From JAEUHZ01 sp964552795 (GTDB lineage: Bacteria > Planctomycetota > UBA1135 > GCA-002686595), in contig CAZKIO010000024.1 in the NCBI GenBank assembly GCA_964552795.1, positions 1 through 64,000 on the forward strand: a stretch of 64,000 nucleotides of DNA, read 5' to 3'. Numbering within the stretch: the stretch's first letter is position 1; the number at the start of each line of letters is the position of its first letter. The position numbers were made by a program, and so were the translations under genes. This document shows, one piece after another, positions 1 through 8,928 of the stretch. The notes beneath the pieces were generated by a model. The model saw only the letters and a list, made by a program, of their open reading frames with translations, ran no database searches and was not told the DNA's origin.

Positions 1-1
1 C

Positions 2-313
2 GCCGACGGACAGTGCGCGGCGCTGTACGGCCAGTTCCCGCCGCGCGTGAACGCCAGCCGCCCGCCCGGCGAGTGGCAGAGCTACGACATCACGTTCCGC
101 GCACCGCGCTTCGCGGACGGCGTGCTGGTTTCGCCCGCGCGGGTGACGGTCGTGCACAACGGGATCGTCGTGCACGACGACCGGGAGTTCCTGGGCGCGA
201 CGCGCCACCGCGACGTCGCGCGCTACGAGCCGCACGCGGCCGAACTGCCGATCGTGCTGCAGGACCACGGCGATCCCGTGCGTTTCCGCAACCTGTGGGT
301 CGTGCGCCTCTGA
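2..313 (+). CDS. DUF1080 (3-keto-disaccharide hydrolase-like) protein, C-terminal part
   Basis: Partial gene: the reading frame is open from the left edge and ends with TGA at 311-313. The visible 103 residues match the end of DUF1080 (3-keto-disaccharide hydrolase / concanavalin-like) proteins. A VNASRPPGEWQSYDI strand is followed by a VTVVHNGIVVHDD stretch and the typical closing IVLQDHGDPVRFRNLWV segment. The family is abundant in Planctomycetota, is usually exported and is linked to sugar or glycoside processing. The convergent neighbour also carries a DUF1080 domain, so both may act on related substrates. The signal peptide and N-terminus lie outside the window. Confidence 0.85.
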   Translation, partial: ADGQCAALYGQFPPRVNASRPPGEWQSYDITFRAPRFADGVLVSPARVTVVHNGIVVHDDREFLGATRHRDVARYEPHAAELPIVLQDHGDPVRFRNLWVVRL

Positions 314-315
314 CG

Positions 316-343
316 CCGTGACCACGGACTACCGTGGTCACGG
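316..343. terminator. Bidirectional hairpin terminator between convergent genes
   Basis: A perfect 12-bp inverted repeat (arms CCGTGACCACGG and CCGTGGTCACGG) encloses the loop ACTA. It starts 2 nt after the stop of the left gene and ends 2 nt before the end of the convergent gene. There is no T-run, but position and symmetry suit a shared terminator. Confidence 0.7.
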
Positions 344-345
344 AC

Positions 346-3300
346 TCAGCGCAGCGTCTCGGCCGACGCGCAGTCCTCGGGGAAGCGCGTGATGCGGACC
401 GGTCCGGGCGTATCCGGCACGCCGACCGCGTCGAGGATCCGCCGGCCGTCCACGTGGATCGCGATGCGCGGGCCCTGCACGCTCACGCACAGCTCGTAGC
501 CCTTCTCGGCGTCGACGCCGGGCGGGAACTCCAGCCGGCCGGTGCTCACGGCGATCCCGTGCGCGTCGGCCTCCACGCCGGGCCAGGTGCGCCGCTCGCC
601 GGCGGGAACTCCCGCGTCCTGGTCGCGCAGCCGCAGCACGAGGCGGCGCCCTTTCAAGCGCAGGCGCACGGCACCGTCCTCGATCGGAACCAGCGGTTCG
701 ACGGGCCGCCAGGCGCGGCGGCCGAAATCCTCGATCGACAGGCCGCGCCACAGGACGTCGGTGTCGCGGCCCGAATGCACCTGCAGCGCGATGAAGCCCT
801 CGACGTCGAGCGGATCGAGCGCATCGACGATGGGCACGCCGTTGATCCAGCTCCGGATGCGCACGCCGCTGCACTCGATGCGGAAGCGGTTCCACTCGCC
901 GGCGCGGAACGCGGCGCGCGCGGCCGCGTCGTGCGCCAGGTCCTGCAGCCAGCCGCGCCGGCCCTCGTCGTACAGGCCGCCCGACCACGCGCGCGGGCTG
1001 GGGTCGATCTCGATCTGGCAGCCGACCACGCGCCCGTCCTCGCGCTGGCTGCTGCGCACCTGGATGCCCGAGTTCCCCGCGCCCAGGCACCGGACATCGG
1101 CCTCGAGCACGAAGTCGCCGTACGTTCGCTCGGTCGCGAGGAAGCTCTGCGCGCCGCCGCCGACGCGCCCGCGGATGGCGCCGTCCTCCACGCTCCACAG
1201 CGCGTCGCCGATCGCCCGCCAGCCCTCGAGCGTCGCGGGCCGCGCGGCCTCCTGCTCCGGCGCCTCGACGGCCGGCGTGACCCAGCGCTCGAGATCGGCC
1301 GCCGTCAGCGGTTCGCGCAGACGCTGCACGAAGCCGCGCGCCGCCTGCACCTGTCCGGGCGAAACCGGCGAACCGGCGTGCCCCCACTCGCGGCGCGCGT
1401 AGGTCAGGACGGCCGCGATGTCGTCGTCGGGCGCGGCCCAGCCCGGCATCTCCAGGTTCCACACGCGCCCGTGGACCTCGATCGGTCCGCGCAGGCCGCC
1501 GATCACGATCGCCGCCGCGCGCGTGGGATCGCCCAGCAGGTACGGGCTGTCGCGCAGCGGAGGCGCGATGCCGGGCGAGCCCATTCCGCTGGGCTGGTGG
1601 CACGCGGCGCAGATCGTGGCGTACACGCGGCGACCGCGCTCGAAGCGCGCCATGTCCTCGTTGCCCAGGAGCGCGTACTGCTCCTCCAGCGGCAGGTCCG
1701 TGCGCCCCGGCCAGGCCAGCACGGCGTCCAGCGCGGCCGCGGCGCGCGCGCCGGGCGCACCGTCGCGCGCGGAGAGCGCGCGCAGTCCGGCGGGCTCCCG
1801 CTCGACGCGCGTGCGGCGCGTGCCGCGCCCGCGCCCGTCCAGCGCGCCCTCGAGCAGCGCCGCTCCGACGCGCAGGTCGCGCGCGCGATCCGAGCACGCC
1901 AGCTCCAGGAGGCGAGTGATCTCGTCCGCGCGGCCTTCGCGCACGATGCACGCCGCCAGGTCGCCGAACACCTGCGCGCGATCGCCGCCGCCCTCCGCCG
2001 CCGGACGGGCCGCGAGCGCATCGAGCAGGCGCTCCAGGACCTCCATCCCGCGCGCCGCGGCGCCGAGCAGCGCCGCGTGCCGCAGCTCCCTGCGCCCCGG
2101 CAGCGCGAGCACGCGCTCGGCGACGACCGCGTCGGCGGCGGACGTGCGCGCCAGCGCCAGCACCGCGACCGCCTGGCGCGCGACGACGGGGTCGGGCTCG
2201 CGCGCGCAGGCGGCGAATGCGGCGAGGAGCGCGCCATCGGCCGACGGCACGCGCTCGCCGCCCGCGCGCAGGGCCTGCAGCCTCACCTGCGCCTCCGGAT
2301 CGCCCAGCGCCCGCAGCAGCGTCTCGTCGTCGAGCACGCCGCGGCCTTCGAGAGCCCACAGCGCGTGAACGCGCATGCGCGCCGACGCGCCCGTCGCGGC
2401 CGCGGTGCGCAGCCGCGGCAGCACGGTCTCCTCGTCCCAGTCGCCCTCGACGAACAGGCGCTGCGCCGTCTTGCGCAGCCATGCGTTGTCGTGGCCCAGG
2501 TACGGCACGAGGTCGACGCTGCCGAGCTCCGAGAGCGCGACCGCGGCGTACGGCGGCGCGGACTCGGGGACGACGCGCCAGATGCGGCCGCGGTCGAGCG
2601 GCTGGTCGAGGCCGCGCAGCAGGGTCTGGCGCCGCAGGAACGACGTCAGGAACTGTCGATGCTGGAGCAGCCCGCGGTAGAGGTCGACGACGTACAACGC
2701 GCCGTCCGGGCCGCCGAACAGGTTGACCGGACGGAAGCGCTCGTCGGTGGACGCCAGGAACTCGCGCGCGTCCCACGCGGGCAGCGCGCGGCGCACGAAG
2801 GGCGCCGCGTCCGCCACGACCAGGCGCTTCACCAGGTTGCCGGCGGGTTCGCACACGAAGGCGTTGCCGGAGTAGCCCGGCGGGAAGAGGCCGCCGCTCT
2901 CGATGTAGGTGCCGCAGGCCGCGTCCGCCTTCCAGATGCGCCCGTCCTTCAGCCAGCCGGGCCGGTACGCGCGGTTCACCGCGGTCGTGGCGCGCACGGG
3001 GTGCACCGACTGTTCGCGCGCAAGACCGACGTTGACGAGACCGTCGGCGTCGAGGAAGGGATTGCGTGCCGCTTCGTGCGACGGAATCAGGTCGCCGCGC
3101 AGGAGGTCCGAGTTCGTCGTGTAGTACACGTCGCCGTGCTCGTCCTCGGCGACGCCCCACTGTCCGGCGAAGAGCGTGCGGTCCTTGATCCACTGCCCGC
3201 CGCGGTGCCGGTAGCGCACCTCGTGCTGCACGCTGCGAAAGCCGTTGTCGAGCGTGTACAGGAGGCCGTTCGGTCCGTACTCGGGGCTGACGATGCCGGC

Positions 3301-3804
3301 CAGGCCCGAGTCGACCACGCGGCGCTCGTCCGCCACGCCGTCGCCGTCCGTGTCGCGGCAGAACAGGAGGTCCGGCGGCGCGATGACCAGCGCTCCGTCC
3401 AGGGTCGGCGCCACCGCGCGCGGCAGTACGAGCCCGTCGAGGAAGCGGATCGCGCGGTCCATCCGGCCGTCGCCGTCGTCGTCGTGCAGCACCGACACGC
3501 GGCCGATCGGCGCGTTCTCGCCGGTGGCGTCGACGTCGCGCATGTAGCCGCGCATCTCCACGACCCACAGTCGGCCGTCCTCGTCGAACACGGCGTGCAC
3601 GGGCGCTTCGATCAGCGGCTCCGCGGCGACGAGCTCGACGCGGAAACCGGCGGGCACGCGCAGCGTGCGCGCCTCGTCGGCGGCGGACAACGCGGCCTCG
3701 GCGTGACCGGCCAGCGCGAGCGGCAGGTCCGGCTGCGGCTCGCCCGCGACGTCGCCGCGTTGCAGCGCGGCGGACACGAGGAGGAGAACGTGAATTGCGC
3801 CCAT
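346..3804 (-). CDS. PVC-type heme-binding domain / cytochrome c / DUF1080 fusion protein
   Basis: 1152 residues with a hydrophobic start consistent with export. The N-terminal half (about residues 45-400) is the membrane-bound-dehydrogenase-like beta-propeller typical of Planctomycetota and Verrucomicrobia (FRVELVAAEPLIEAPVH start, repeated DxDGDG segments). The middle (about 430-690) has HEAT-like repeats (VPYLGHDNAWLRKTAQRL). A cytochrome c motif CAACH lies at residues 732-736, followed by GIAPPLRDSPYL. The C-terminus (about 850-1150) is a DUF1080-like lectin/hydrolase fold. The architecture suggests a periplasmic redox enzyme acting on carbohydrate, using heme c as electron carrier. The substrate cannot be read from sequence. 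The start at 3804 precedes an AIHVLLLVSAALQRG leader. Confidence 0.85.
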   Translation of the reverse strand: MGAIHVLLLVSAALQRGDVAGEPQPDLPLALAGHAEAALSAADEARTLRVPAGFRVELVAAEPLIEAPVHAVFDEDGRLWVVEMRGYMRDVDATGENAPIGRVSVLHDDDGDGRMDRAIRFLDGLVLPRAVAPTLDGALVIAPPDLLFCRDTDGDGVADERRVVDSGLAGIVSPEYGPNGLLYTLDNGFRSVQHEVRYRHRGGQWIKDRTLFAGQWGVAEDEHGDVYYTTNSDLLRGDLIPSHEAARNPFLDADGLVNVGLAREQSVHPVRATTAVNRAYRPGWLKDGRIWKADAACGTYIESGGLFPPGYSGNAFVCEPAGNLVKRLVVADAAPFVRRALPAWDAREFLASTDERFRPVNLFGGPDGALYVVDLYRGLLQHRQFLTSFLRRQTLLRGLDQPLDRGRIWRVVPESAPPYAAVALSELGSVDLVPYLGHDNAWLRKTAQRLFVEGDWDEETVLPRLRTAAATGASARMRVHALWALEGRGVLDDETLLRALGDPEAQVRLQALRAGGERVPSADGALLAAFAACAREPDPVVARQAVAVLALARTSAADAVVAERVLALPGRRELRHAALLGAAARGMEVLERLLDALAARPAAEGGGDRAQVFGDLAACIVREGRADEITRLLELACSDRARDLRVGAALLEGALDGRGRGTRRTRVEREPAGLRALSARDGAPGARAAAALDAVLAWPGRTDLPLEEQYALLGNEDMARFERGRRVYATICAACHQPSGMGSPGIAPPLRDSPYLLGDPTRAAAIVIGGLRGPIEVHGRVWNLEMPGWAAPDDDIAAVLTYARREWGHAGSPVSPGQVQAARGFVQRLREPLTAADLERWVTPAVEAPEQEAARPATLEGWRAIGDALWSVEDGAIRGRVGGGAQSFLATERTYGDFVLEADVRCLGAGNSGIQVRSSQREDGRVVGCQIEIDPSPRAWSGGLYDEGRRGWLQDLAHDAAARAAFRAGEWNRFRIECSGVRIRSWINGVPIVDALDPLDVEGFIALQVHSGRDTDVLWRGLSIEDFGRRAWRPVEPLVPIEDGAVRLRLKGRRLVLRLRDQDAGVPAGERRTWPGVEADAHGIAVSTGRLEFPPGVDAEKGYELCVSVQGPRIAIHVDGRRILDAVGVPDTPGPVRITRFPEDCASAETLR

Positions 3805-4090
3805 GGACCCGATTCGGAGCAGCGTAGCGCTTTCGTGCGCCGCGGACAGCCGCCGGAATCTTGAGATCGGAAGGGTCGGCCGCTATCCTCTTTGCCGCCA
3901 AGTCACGCAATCGCGTGGGCTGCAGCTCCGGATTGGCAGGAACGGGAGCCCCGCGCGTGTCTCGGAAAACAGCGGACCCCGTGCGCGAGTCCGCGACGGA
4001 GTCTGTCAGGCCGGCCCCCCCCCGCAACCGCGCGGGTCGCGGCTCGTCCGGGCCGGCTACGCACATCCCCAACGTCAGGAGACATCCAGC

Positions 4091-4882
4091 ATGACCCCCC
4101 TCTTCGCAATGTGGCTCGCCGCCATCCCGGCCGCGCCGGCCACGGCACCCGCCGCCTTCGTGGAAGCCAGCCCGCTGGCGCCCTTCGTCTCGCAGGACGC
4201 GCCCGCGCCCAAGGAGCCCAAGTGGACCGGTTCGGTCGCCATCGGCGCCACGTACACCAGCGGCAACACCGACACGCGCGCGGTCAACGCCGACGCGAAA
4301 GCCGAGCGGCGCGGTGAGAAGGACCGCTGGACCGCCAAGGGTTTCTGGAACTACGGCGACCAGAAGGATGCGGCCACCGGCGACAACACGCTGACGGTTC
4401 GCAAGGCCGGCGCGAGCCTCAAGTACGACTACTTCCTCTCGGAGAAGCTGTACGTCAACGCGATCGCCGGCATCGAGACCGACGCCCTGGCGGACATGGA
4501 GAGCCGCTACAACGCCGGCGCCGGCGTGGGCTACCAGTGGAAGGAGTCGGACGAGTTCAAGTGGGGTTCGGAAGCCGGCATCACGTACATCGTCGAGAAC
4601 CGCAAGCTGGTCGAGGACGACGAGTACGCGGCCGCCCGGGTCGCCAACGACGTCGAGTGGCGGATCAACGACAAGACGTCCTTGTCGAACACGCTCGAGG
4701 CCTACCCGAGCCTGGAGGACGGGGACGACTTCTTCGGCCGCAGCGACACGCGCGTCAAGACCAACCTGACCGAGGCGATGTTCGCGCAGCTCCAGTGGGT
4801 CTGGGACTACGACAACACGCCGTCCGCCGGCAAGGACCGCAACGACCACAAGCTGGTTCTCGGTGTCGGCTGGAGCTTCTGA
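4091..4882 (+). CDS. DUF481 family outer-membrane protein
   Basis: 263 residues from ATG 4091, preceded by AGGAG at 4077-4081. The start gives an Ala-rich signal peptide (MTPLFAMWLAAIPAAPATA). The mature part matches DUF481 (YdiY-like) beta-barrels: WTGSVAIGATYTSGNTDTRA at the beginning, alternating aromatic strands and a terminal LVLGVGWSF ending in Phe, as in outer-membrane barrels. The function of DUF481 proteins is not settled; some are salt- or acid-induced. It is followed 33 nt later by mscL, so a shared envelope-stress role is possible but only inferred. Confidence 0.85.
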   Translation: MTPLFAMWLAAIPAAPATAPAAFVEASPLAPFVSQDAPAPKEPKWTGSVAIGATYTSGNTDTRAVNADAKAERRGEKDRWTAKGFWNYGDQKDAATGDNTLTVRKAGASLKYDYFLSEKLYVNAIAGIETDALADMESRYNAGAGVGYQWKESDEFKWGSEAGITYIVENRKLVEDDEYAAARVANDVEWRINDKTSLSNTLEAYPSLEDGDDFFGRSDTRVKTNLTEAMFAQLQWVWDYDNTPSAGKDRNDHKLVLGVGWSF

Positions 4883-4915
4883 GCACTCATTCCCCCACTC
4901 CCAGGAGCATTCCCC

Positions 4916-5347
4916 ATGGGTCTTATCAGTGAATTCAAGTCCTTCGCCATGCGCGGCAACGTCGTCGACATGGCCGTCGGCATCATCATCGGCGGCGCGT
5001 TCGGCAAGATCGTGTCCTCGATGGTCAATGACATCCTGATGCCTCCGATCGGCAAGCTGATGGGCGGCGTCAACTTCAGCGGCCTGTTCATCCCGCTCGA
5101 CGGCAAGGAGTACGCGACCCTCGAGGCGGCCAAGGCCGCGGGTGCGCCGACGATCAACTACGGATCGTTCACCCAGACGGTGATCGACTTCGTGATCATC
5201 GCCTTCGCGATCTTCATGATGATCCGGGCCATGAACGCGGCGAAGAAGAAGGAAGAGGCCAAGCCCGCCAAGCCGGCCGCGCCGCCCGCGCAGGAAGTGC
5301 TCCTCACGGAGATCCGCGACCTGCTCAAGAAGGGCGCCAAGGCCTGA
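4916..5347 (+). CDS. mscL: Large-conductance mechanosensitive channel MscL
   Basis: 143 residues. The N-terminus (MGLISEFKSFAMRGNVVDMA) and TM1 (VGIIIGGAFGKIVSSMVNDI) are diagnostic of MscL. A periplasmic loop and TM2 (about residues 80-100, VIDFVIIAFAIFMMIRAMN) follow, then a Lys/Ala/Pro-rich cytoplasmic helix ending EILLTEIRDLLKKG-like. It forms a homopentameric inner-membrane pore that releases solutes on hypo-osmotic shock. The start is fixed by AGGAG at 4903-4907, 8 nt before ATG. A strong terminator follows. Confidence 0.97.
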   Translation: MGLISEFKSFAMRGNVVDMAVGIIIGGAFGKIVSSMVNDILMPPIGKLMGGVNFSGLFIPLDGKEYATLEAAKAAGAPTINYGSFTQTVIDFVIIAFAIFMMIRAMNAAKKKEEAKPAKPAAPPAQEVLLTEIRDLLKKGAKA

Positions 5348-5371
5348 GCGTTCGCCCGCCGGGCTATCGAG

Positions 5372-5399
5372 GCCGTGCACTGCCCGCGCAGTGCACGGC
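5372..5399 (+). terminator. Rho-independent-like terminator after mscL
   Basis: Perfect 12-bp stem (arms GCCGTGCACTGC and GCAGTGCACGGC) with a 4-nt loop CCGC, followed by TTCTTCC. It lies 25 nt after the mscL stop. Confidence 0.8.
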
Positions 5400-5462
5400 T
5401 TCTTCCGTCAGGGGCCGGCCTGGGACGTGGACCGGCCGGGGCGCGGGCCGGACACTGCGCGC

Positions 5463-6596
5463 ATGCAACACGTCCTCCCCGCCGCGCTCATTCTGGTGCT
5501 CGCGCCCGCCGCGCGCGCCGCGCTCCCTGCCGACGAGGATTCCGCCGCGCCGCCGGCGCGCAGCGCCGTGCTCGTGCTGATCGACGGCCTGCGCTGGCAG
5601 GAGGTCTTCCGGGGCGCCGATCCGGGCCTGATCGCGCATCCGCTGGGCGGCGTGAAGGACGGGGACGCCGCGCGGCGCGCCTACTGGCGCGAGGATCCCG
5701 CGGCACGCCGCGAGGCCCTGATGCCGTTCTTGTGGCGCACCGTGGCGCGCGAGGGCCAGTTGCTCGGCGACCGCGACGCCAATTGCCGCGTCGACGTCAC
5801 GAACGGCCTGAAGTTCAGCTACCCGGGCTACAGCGAGATGCTGGTCGGCTTCCACGACGCGCGCATCGACAGCAACGCGAAGGTCCCGAACCCCAACCCG
5901 ACGGTGCTCGAGTTCCTGCACGGCCGACCCGGGTTCGACGGGAGCGTCGCAGCGCTCGGCGTGTGGGACGTGGTGCCCTGGATCGTGAACCGCGAGCGCT
6001 GCGGGTTCTTCGTGAACGCCGGCTTCGAACCGGTCCTGGTGCCGCCGGTGTCGCCGCGGCAGGAGCTGCTCAACCGGCTGAAGACGGAGCTGCCGCGGCG
6101 CTGGGACTCGATGCCGCCCGATGCGATCGGGTTCCACGCGATGATCGAGTACCTGCGCGCGCACCTGCCGCGCGTCCTGTACTTCACGTTCGGCGAGACG
6201 GACGAGTTCGCGCACGAGGGCCGCTACGACCTGTACCTCGATGCCGCGCGCCGCACGGACGCCTACCTCGCCGAGCTGTGGAGCACGCTGCAGTCGCTGC
6301 CCTCGCACGCGGGCCGCACGACGCTGATCGTCGCGGTCGACCACGGGCGCGGGCGCCTCGCCGAGGACTGGTCGCAGCACAGCCGGACGGTGGAGGGCGC
6401 CGAGGAGGCCTGGATCGCGGTGCTGGGGCCGGACACCCCCGCGCGCGGCGCGCTGCGTGACGCGGGACCGTTCACGCAGGCGCAGATCGCCGCCACGCTC
6501 GCCGCCGCGGTCGGCGAGGACTACGCCGGGCACCAGCCGCGCGCGGCGGGCGCGCTGGCCGGGGCGCTGGCCGCAGCGGCCGCCACGCCGCGCTGA
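5463..6596 (+). CDS. Alkaline phosphatase superfamily hydrolase, exported
   Basis: 377 residues from ATG 5463, chosen because it gives a clean signal peptide (MQHVLPAALILVLAPAARA); a longer in-frame start exists at 5391. Metal-binding motifs of the alkaline phosphatase/phosphodiesterase/sulfatase superfamily are in order: VLVLIDGLRWQEVF (first metal Asp), a GLKFSYPGYSEM block where the nucleophile is expected, YFTFGETDEFAHEGRYD (Asp/His ligands) and VAVDHGRG (Asp-His pair). The protein is probably periplasmic and cleaves a phosphate or sulfate ester; the substrate is unknown. The divalent-metal site looks complete. Confidence 0.8.
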   Translation: MQHVLPAALILVLAPAARAALPADEDSAAPPARSAVLVLIDGLRWQEVFRGADPGLIAHPLGGVKDGDAARRAYWREDPAARREALMPFLWRTVAREGQLLGDRDANCRVDVTNGLKFSYPGYSEMLVGFHDARIDSNAKVPNPNPTVLEFLHGRPGFDGSVAALGVWDVVPWIVNRERCGFFVNAGFEPVLVPPVSPRQELLNRLKTELPRRWDSMPPDAIGFHAMIEYLRAHLPRVLYFTFGETDEFAHEGRYDLYLDAARRTDAYLAELWSTLQSLPSHAGRTTLIVAVDHGRGRLAEDWSQHSRTVEGAEEAWIAVLGPDTPARGALRDAGPFTQAQIAATLAAAVGEDYAGHQPRAAGALAGALAAAAATPR

Positions 6597-6617
6597 GCGG
6601 GCCCGGGCCGGGAGCGC

Positions 6618-6656
6618 CTCAAGCGTTTGCCGCTCTGCGGCCGAACCCACTAGACT
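6618..6656 (+). promoter_or_regulatory. Promoter of efflux module 1, shared with module 2
   Basis: A -35-like TTGCCG (6627-6632), an 18-nt spacer and a -10-like TAGACT (6651-6656). The same layout is found at 32648-32686, where CTCAAG, TTGCC, an 18-nt spacer and a TA...T -10 recur at the same distances. CTCAAG plus TTGCC includes a CAAG-N2-YTTG near-palindrome overlapping the -35, a plausible operator. Only 8 nt separate the -10 from the GTG start, so the mRNA is probably leaderless. Confidence 0.55.
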
Positions 6657-6664
6657 TGCCTGTC

Positions 6665-7096
6665 GTGAAGTCCGCTCTGCTCCAGCGCCTGTCCGCGTGG
6701 CTGTGCCTCGCGGTCGCCGTCCTGGCCGGTGTCACGCCGGTACAGGGCTTCGTGCTGTGCCTGGAGTCGGACGGCTGCGTCAACCTCGAGTTCGACAAGG
6801 CCGTCGTGGCCTGCGACACCTGCGGTGACCACGGCGACGGCGCGGAGCCCGCGATCGACGCCGCGCAGGACGGCGAGTGCCCGTGCGTCGACCTGCCGGT
6901 CCCCGGCACGTCGCGCGATCGCCGCCTGCTGCCCAAGCCGGTGGACTTCCAGTTCGGAGCGTGGACGGCGGCGCAGTGCGCGAGCACCAGCGTCGCGCCC
7001 GTGGTGCTCGCACCGCCGGTGCGCGCGCCGGAACGCGCCGTTCCGCGGCCGCCGCCCGCGCTCGAGCGGATTCGCAGCGTCGTTCTCCTCGTCTAG
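6665..7096 (+). CDS. Small Cys-rich exported protein heading a metal efflux operon
   Basis: 143 residues; I do not recognise a named family. GTG 6665 is chosen because its product aligns without gaps from residue 1 with the paralogue at 32697 (both reach TPVQGF at the same position). Visible: signal peptide ending TPVQGF, VLCLESDGCVNLEF, a CDTC pair followed by His/Asp, CPCVDLPVPG, and a C-terminus ending IRSVVLLV that is also conserved. Six or more Cys in the exported part suggest periplasmic metal binding, for example a chaperone or sensor feeding the adaptor encoded next. Its position before two separate efflux operons supports a metal role; the exact function is inference. Confidence 0.75.
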   Translation: MKSALLQRLSAWLCLAVAVLAGVTPVQGFVLCLESDGCVNLEFDKAVVACDTCGDHGDGAEPAIDAAQDGECPCVDLPVPGTSRDRRLLPKPVDFQFGAWTAAQCASTSVAPVVLAPPVRAPERAVPRPPPALERIRSVVLLV

Positions 7097-7209
7097 GAGC
7101 CGCGCACCTTCGTCGTGCCGCGCGCGGAGCATCCGCCGCGCGGCGGATGGTGTCGCGCCCCGGCCGCCCGCCGGGAGCGCCCTGGTCCCGATCGACATGG
7201 AGAACCCTC
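7097..7209 (+). promoter_or_regulatory. Structured 113-nt spacer before efflux operon 1
   Basis: Exactly the same length as the spacer at 33138-33250. Shared blocks are CGCGCAC near the start, GCGGATGGTGT-CGCGCC in the middle, a hairpin after it (here CCCGGC/GCCGGG) and TGGAGA at the ribosome-binding site (GGAG 7199-7202, 7 nt before GTG). An extra perfect hairpin, ATCCGCCG/CGGCGGAT, precedes the conserved block. The 5' CGCGCACC can pair with GGTGTCGCG with one bulge, closing a multi-branch fold. It may be a cis-acting RNA or an mRNA-processing element. Confidence 0.5.
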
Positions 7210-8913
7210 GTGAACCCGCATCGATATCGCGTTGCGCAACCGGTCCGTCGCCCACTCTTCCCCCAGCACGCGAGCGCTCCTGATCCGCGCGCCCCGCGCC
7301 GCGGCGTCGCGTGCCTCGCGCTCCTGACGCTCCTCGCGGGCTGCCACCGCCACGGCCCGGACGGCCACGTCCATCCGGCCGAGCCGGAGTCCGCCGCGGC
7401 GGACGAGCTCGAGCCGCTGAGCGTGACCGTGTTCGGCGAACGCGTGCTGCTCTTCGTGGAGCATCCGCCGCTCGTGAAGGACGTCCCCGCGCGCTTCCTG
7501 GCGCACTTCACGCTGCTGGAAAGCGGCGAGCCGGTGCGGACAGGACGCGTCGAGCTGCGGATCGGGGACGCGACGTTCGCCGTCGACGCGCCCAAGCGCG
7601 ACGGCCTGTTCGTCCCGGAGGGCGCATCGCCGGCTGCCGGCACGTTCCCCGCGAGCCTGACCGTGACGGCCGGCGCGCTCGAGGAGCGCTTCGATCTCGG
7701 CGCCGTTCGCGTGCACGCCGACGCAGCCGCGGCGCGCGCGGCGCAGGCCGCCGCGGACGAGGAGATGCCGGACGAGATCCCGTTCCTGCTGGAACAGCAG
7801 TGGACCGTGAGGCTGCTCCTGTCGGAAGCGCGGCCGGCGGAGCTCACGCGGCGAGTGGTGCTGCCGGCGCGCACGCACGTCCCCGAGGACGCCGCGGCCG
7901 CCGTCCTCGCGCCGCTCGCGGGCCGGCTGCACGCGCCGGCCGGCGGCCGGCTGCCGCGCACCGGCGACCGCGTCGAAGCCGGACAGCCGCTGGGCTCGGT
8001 CGAGCCGCCGCTGGCGGCCGCCGACCTGGCCCAGCTCCAGGCGCTGCACCTGGAGTTCGAGCTGCGGCGTCACGAGGCGCTGGGTGCGAACGCCGCGGCG
8101 CAGGCGCGCCTGCGCTTCACGGAGCGCGAGTTCGCGCGCGTCGAGGAGCTGCGCGCGGAGGGACTCGGGACGCGCCAGCAGCTCGATGCCGCCGAACAGG
8201 ATCGATCCGTAGCGCGCGGCGACGCCGAGGCCGCCGCCGCCGCGCTGGCGGCGCTCGAGCGGCTGGCGACGGAGCGCGCGTCGCGCGGAGAAGGCCCGGG
8301 CGAGCCCGCGCTGCGCCTCGCCCTGCGCGCGCCGATCGCCGGCGTCGTCGTCACGGCGCCGCACGTCGCGGGCGCGTCCGTCGGCGCCGACGCCGAGCTG
8401 TTCCGCATCGTCGACGCGTCGCGACTGTGGATCGAGGGCCGCGCCTCCGAGTTCGACCTCGCCGCGCTGCCGCGCGCGACGGCGGCCGTCGCCACGTTTC
8501 CCGCACTGCCGGCCGCCGCCGTGGCGCTCCCGGCCGCCGCCCGCGTCTACGTCGCGCCGGCGATCGACGAGGGCTCGCGCACGTTCGCGATCCGCTACGA
8601 GCTGCCCAACGCCGAGGGCGCGCTGAAGGCCGGCATGCTGGCGCGGCTGGAGCTCGCGGTCGACCGCGTGCAGGCCGCCGTCACGGTGCCCGAGAGCGCG
8701 ATCGTCATGGACCAGGGCCTGGCGACGGCGTACGTGATGCGCTCGGGCGAGGCGTTCGGGAAACGCAGCCTGGAGCTGGGCCTGCGCGATGGCGGACGCG
8801 TGGAGGTCCTGCGCGGTCTCGCCCCCGGCGAACGCGTGGCCACGCGCGGCGCCCACCTGGTCCGCCTGGCGTCGCTCTCGTCCGAGGCCTTCGGCCACGG
8901 CCACGCGCACTGA
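7210..8913 (+). CDS. RND efflux periplasmic adaptor (membrane fusion protein), lipoprotein
   Basis: 567 residues from GTG 7210 (GGAG 7 nt upstream, conserved in the second operon). A lipobox LLTLLAGC places the acylated Cys at about residue 45, followed by a His-rich stretch (HRHGPDGHVHP). An extra N-terminal domain (about 60-190) precedes the adaptor core, which has a split lipoyl domain (VLAPLAGRLHAPAGGRL), an alpha-hairpin (about 275-345) and beta-barrel/membrane-proximal parts ending ATRGAHLVRL. It links the inner-membrane pump to the outer-membrane factor and may bind metal itself. The heavy-metal (CusB/CzcB-like) class is inferred from the pump next door. Confidence 0.85.
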   Translation: MNPHRYRVAQPVRRPLFPQHASAPDPRAPRRGVACLALLTLLAGCHRHGPDGHVHPAEPESAAADELEPLSVTVFGERVLLFVEHPPLVKDVPARFLAHFTLLESGEPVRTGRVELRIGDATFAVDAPKRDGLFVPEGASPAAGTFPASLTVTAGALEERFDLGAVRVHADAAAARAAQAAADEEMPDEIPFLLEQQWTVRLLLSEARPAELTRRVVLPARTHVPEDAAAAVLAPLAGRLHAPAGGRLPRTGDRVEAGQPLGSVEPPLAAADLAQLQALHLEFELRRHEALGANAAAQARLRFTEREFARVEELRAEGLGTRQQLDAAEQDRSVARGDAEAAAAALAALERLATERASRGEGPGEPALRLALRAPIAGVVVTAPHVAGASVGADAELFRIVDASRLWIEGRASEFDLAALPRATAAVATFPALPAAAVALPAAARVYVAPAIDEGSRTFAIRYELPNAEGALKAGMLARLELAVDRVQAAVTVPESAIVMDQGLATAYVMRSGEAFGKRSLELGLRDGGRVEVLRGLAPGERVATRGAHLVRLASLSSEAFGHGHAH

Positions 8914-8928
8914 TCCGGGGCTCGACGC

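Noticed and set aside
334..3864. Very long open frame antisense to the heme-binding/DUF1080 protein, and similar frames elsewhere
   Set aside because: Arg/Ala/Pro-rich translations without domains; an effect of high GC, mirroring real genes.
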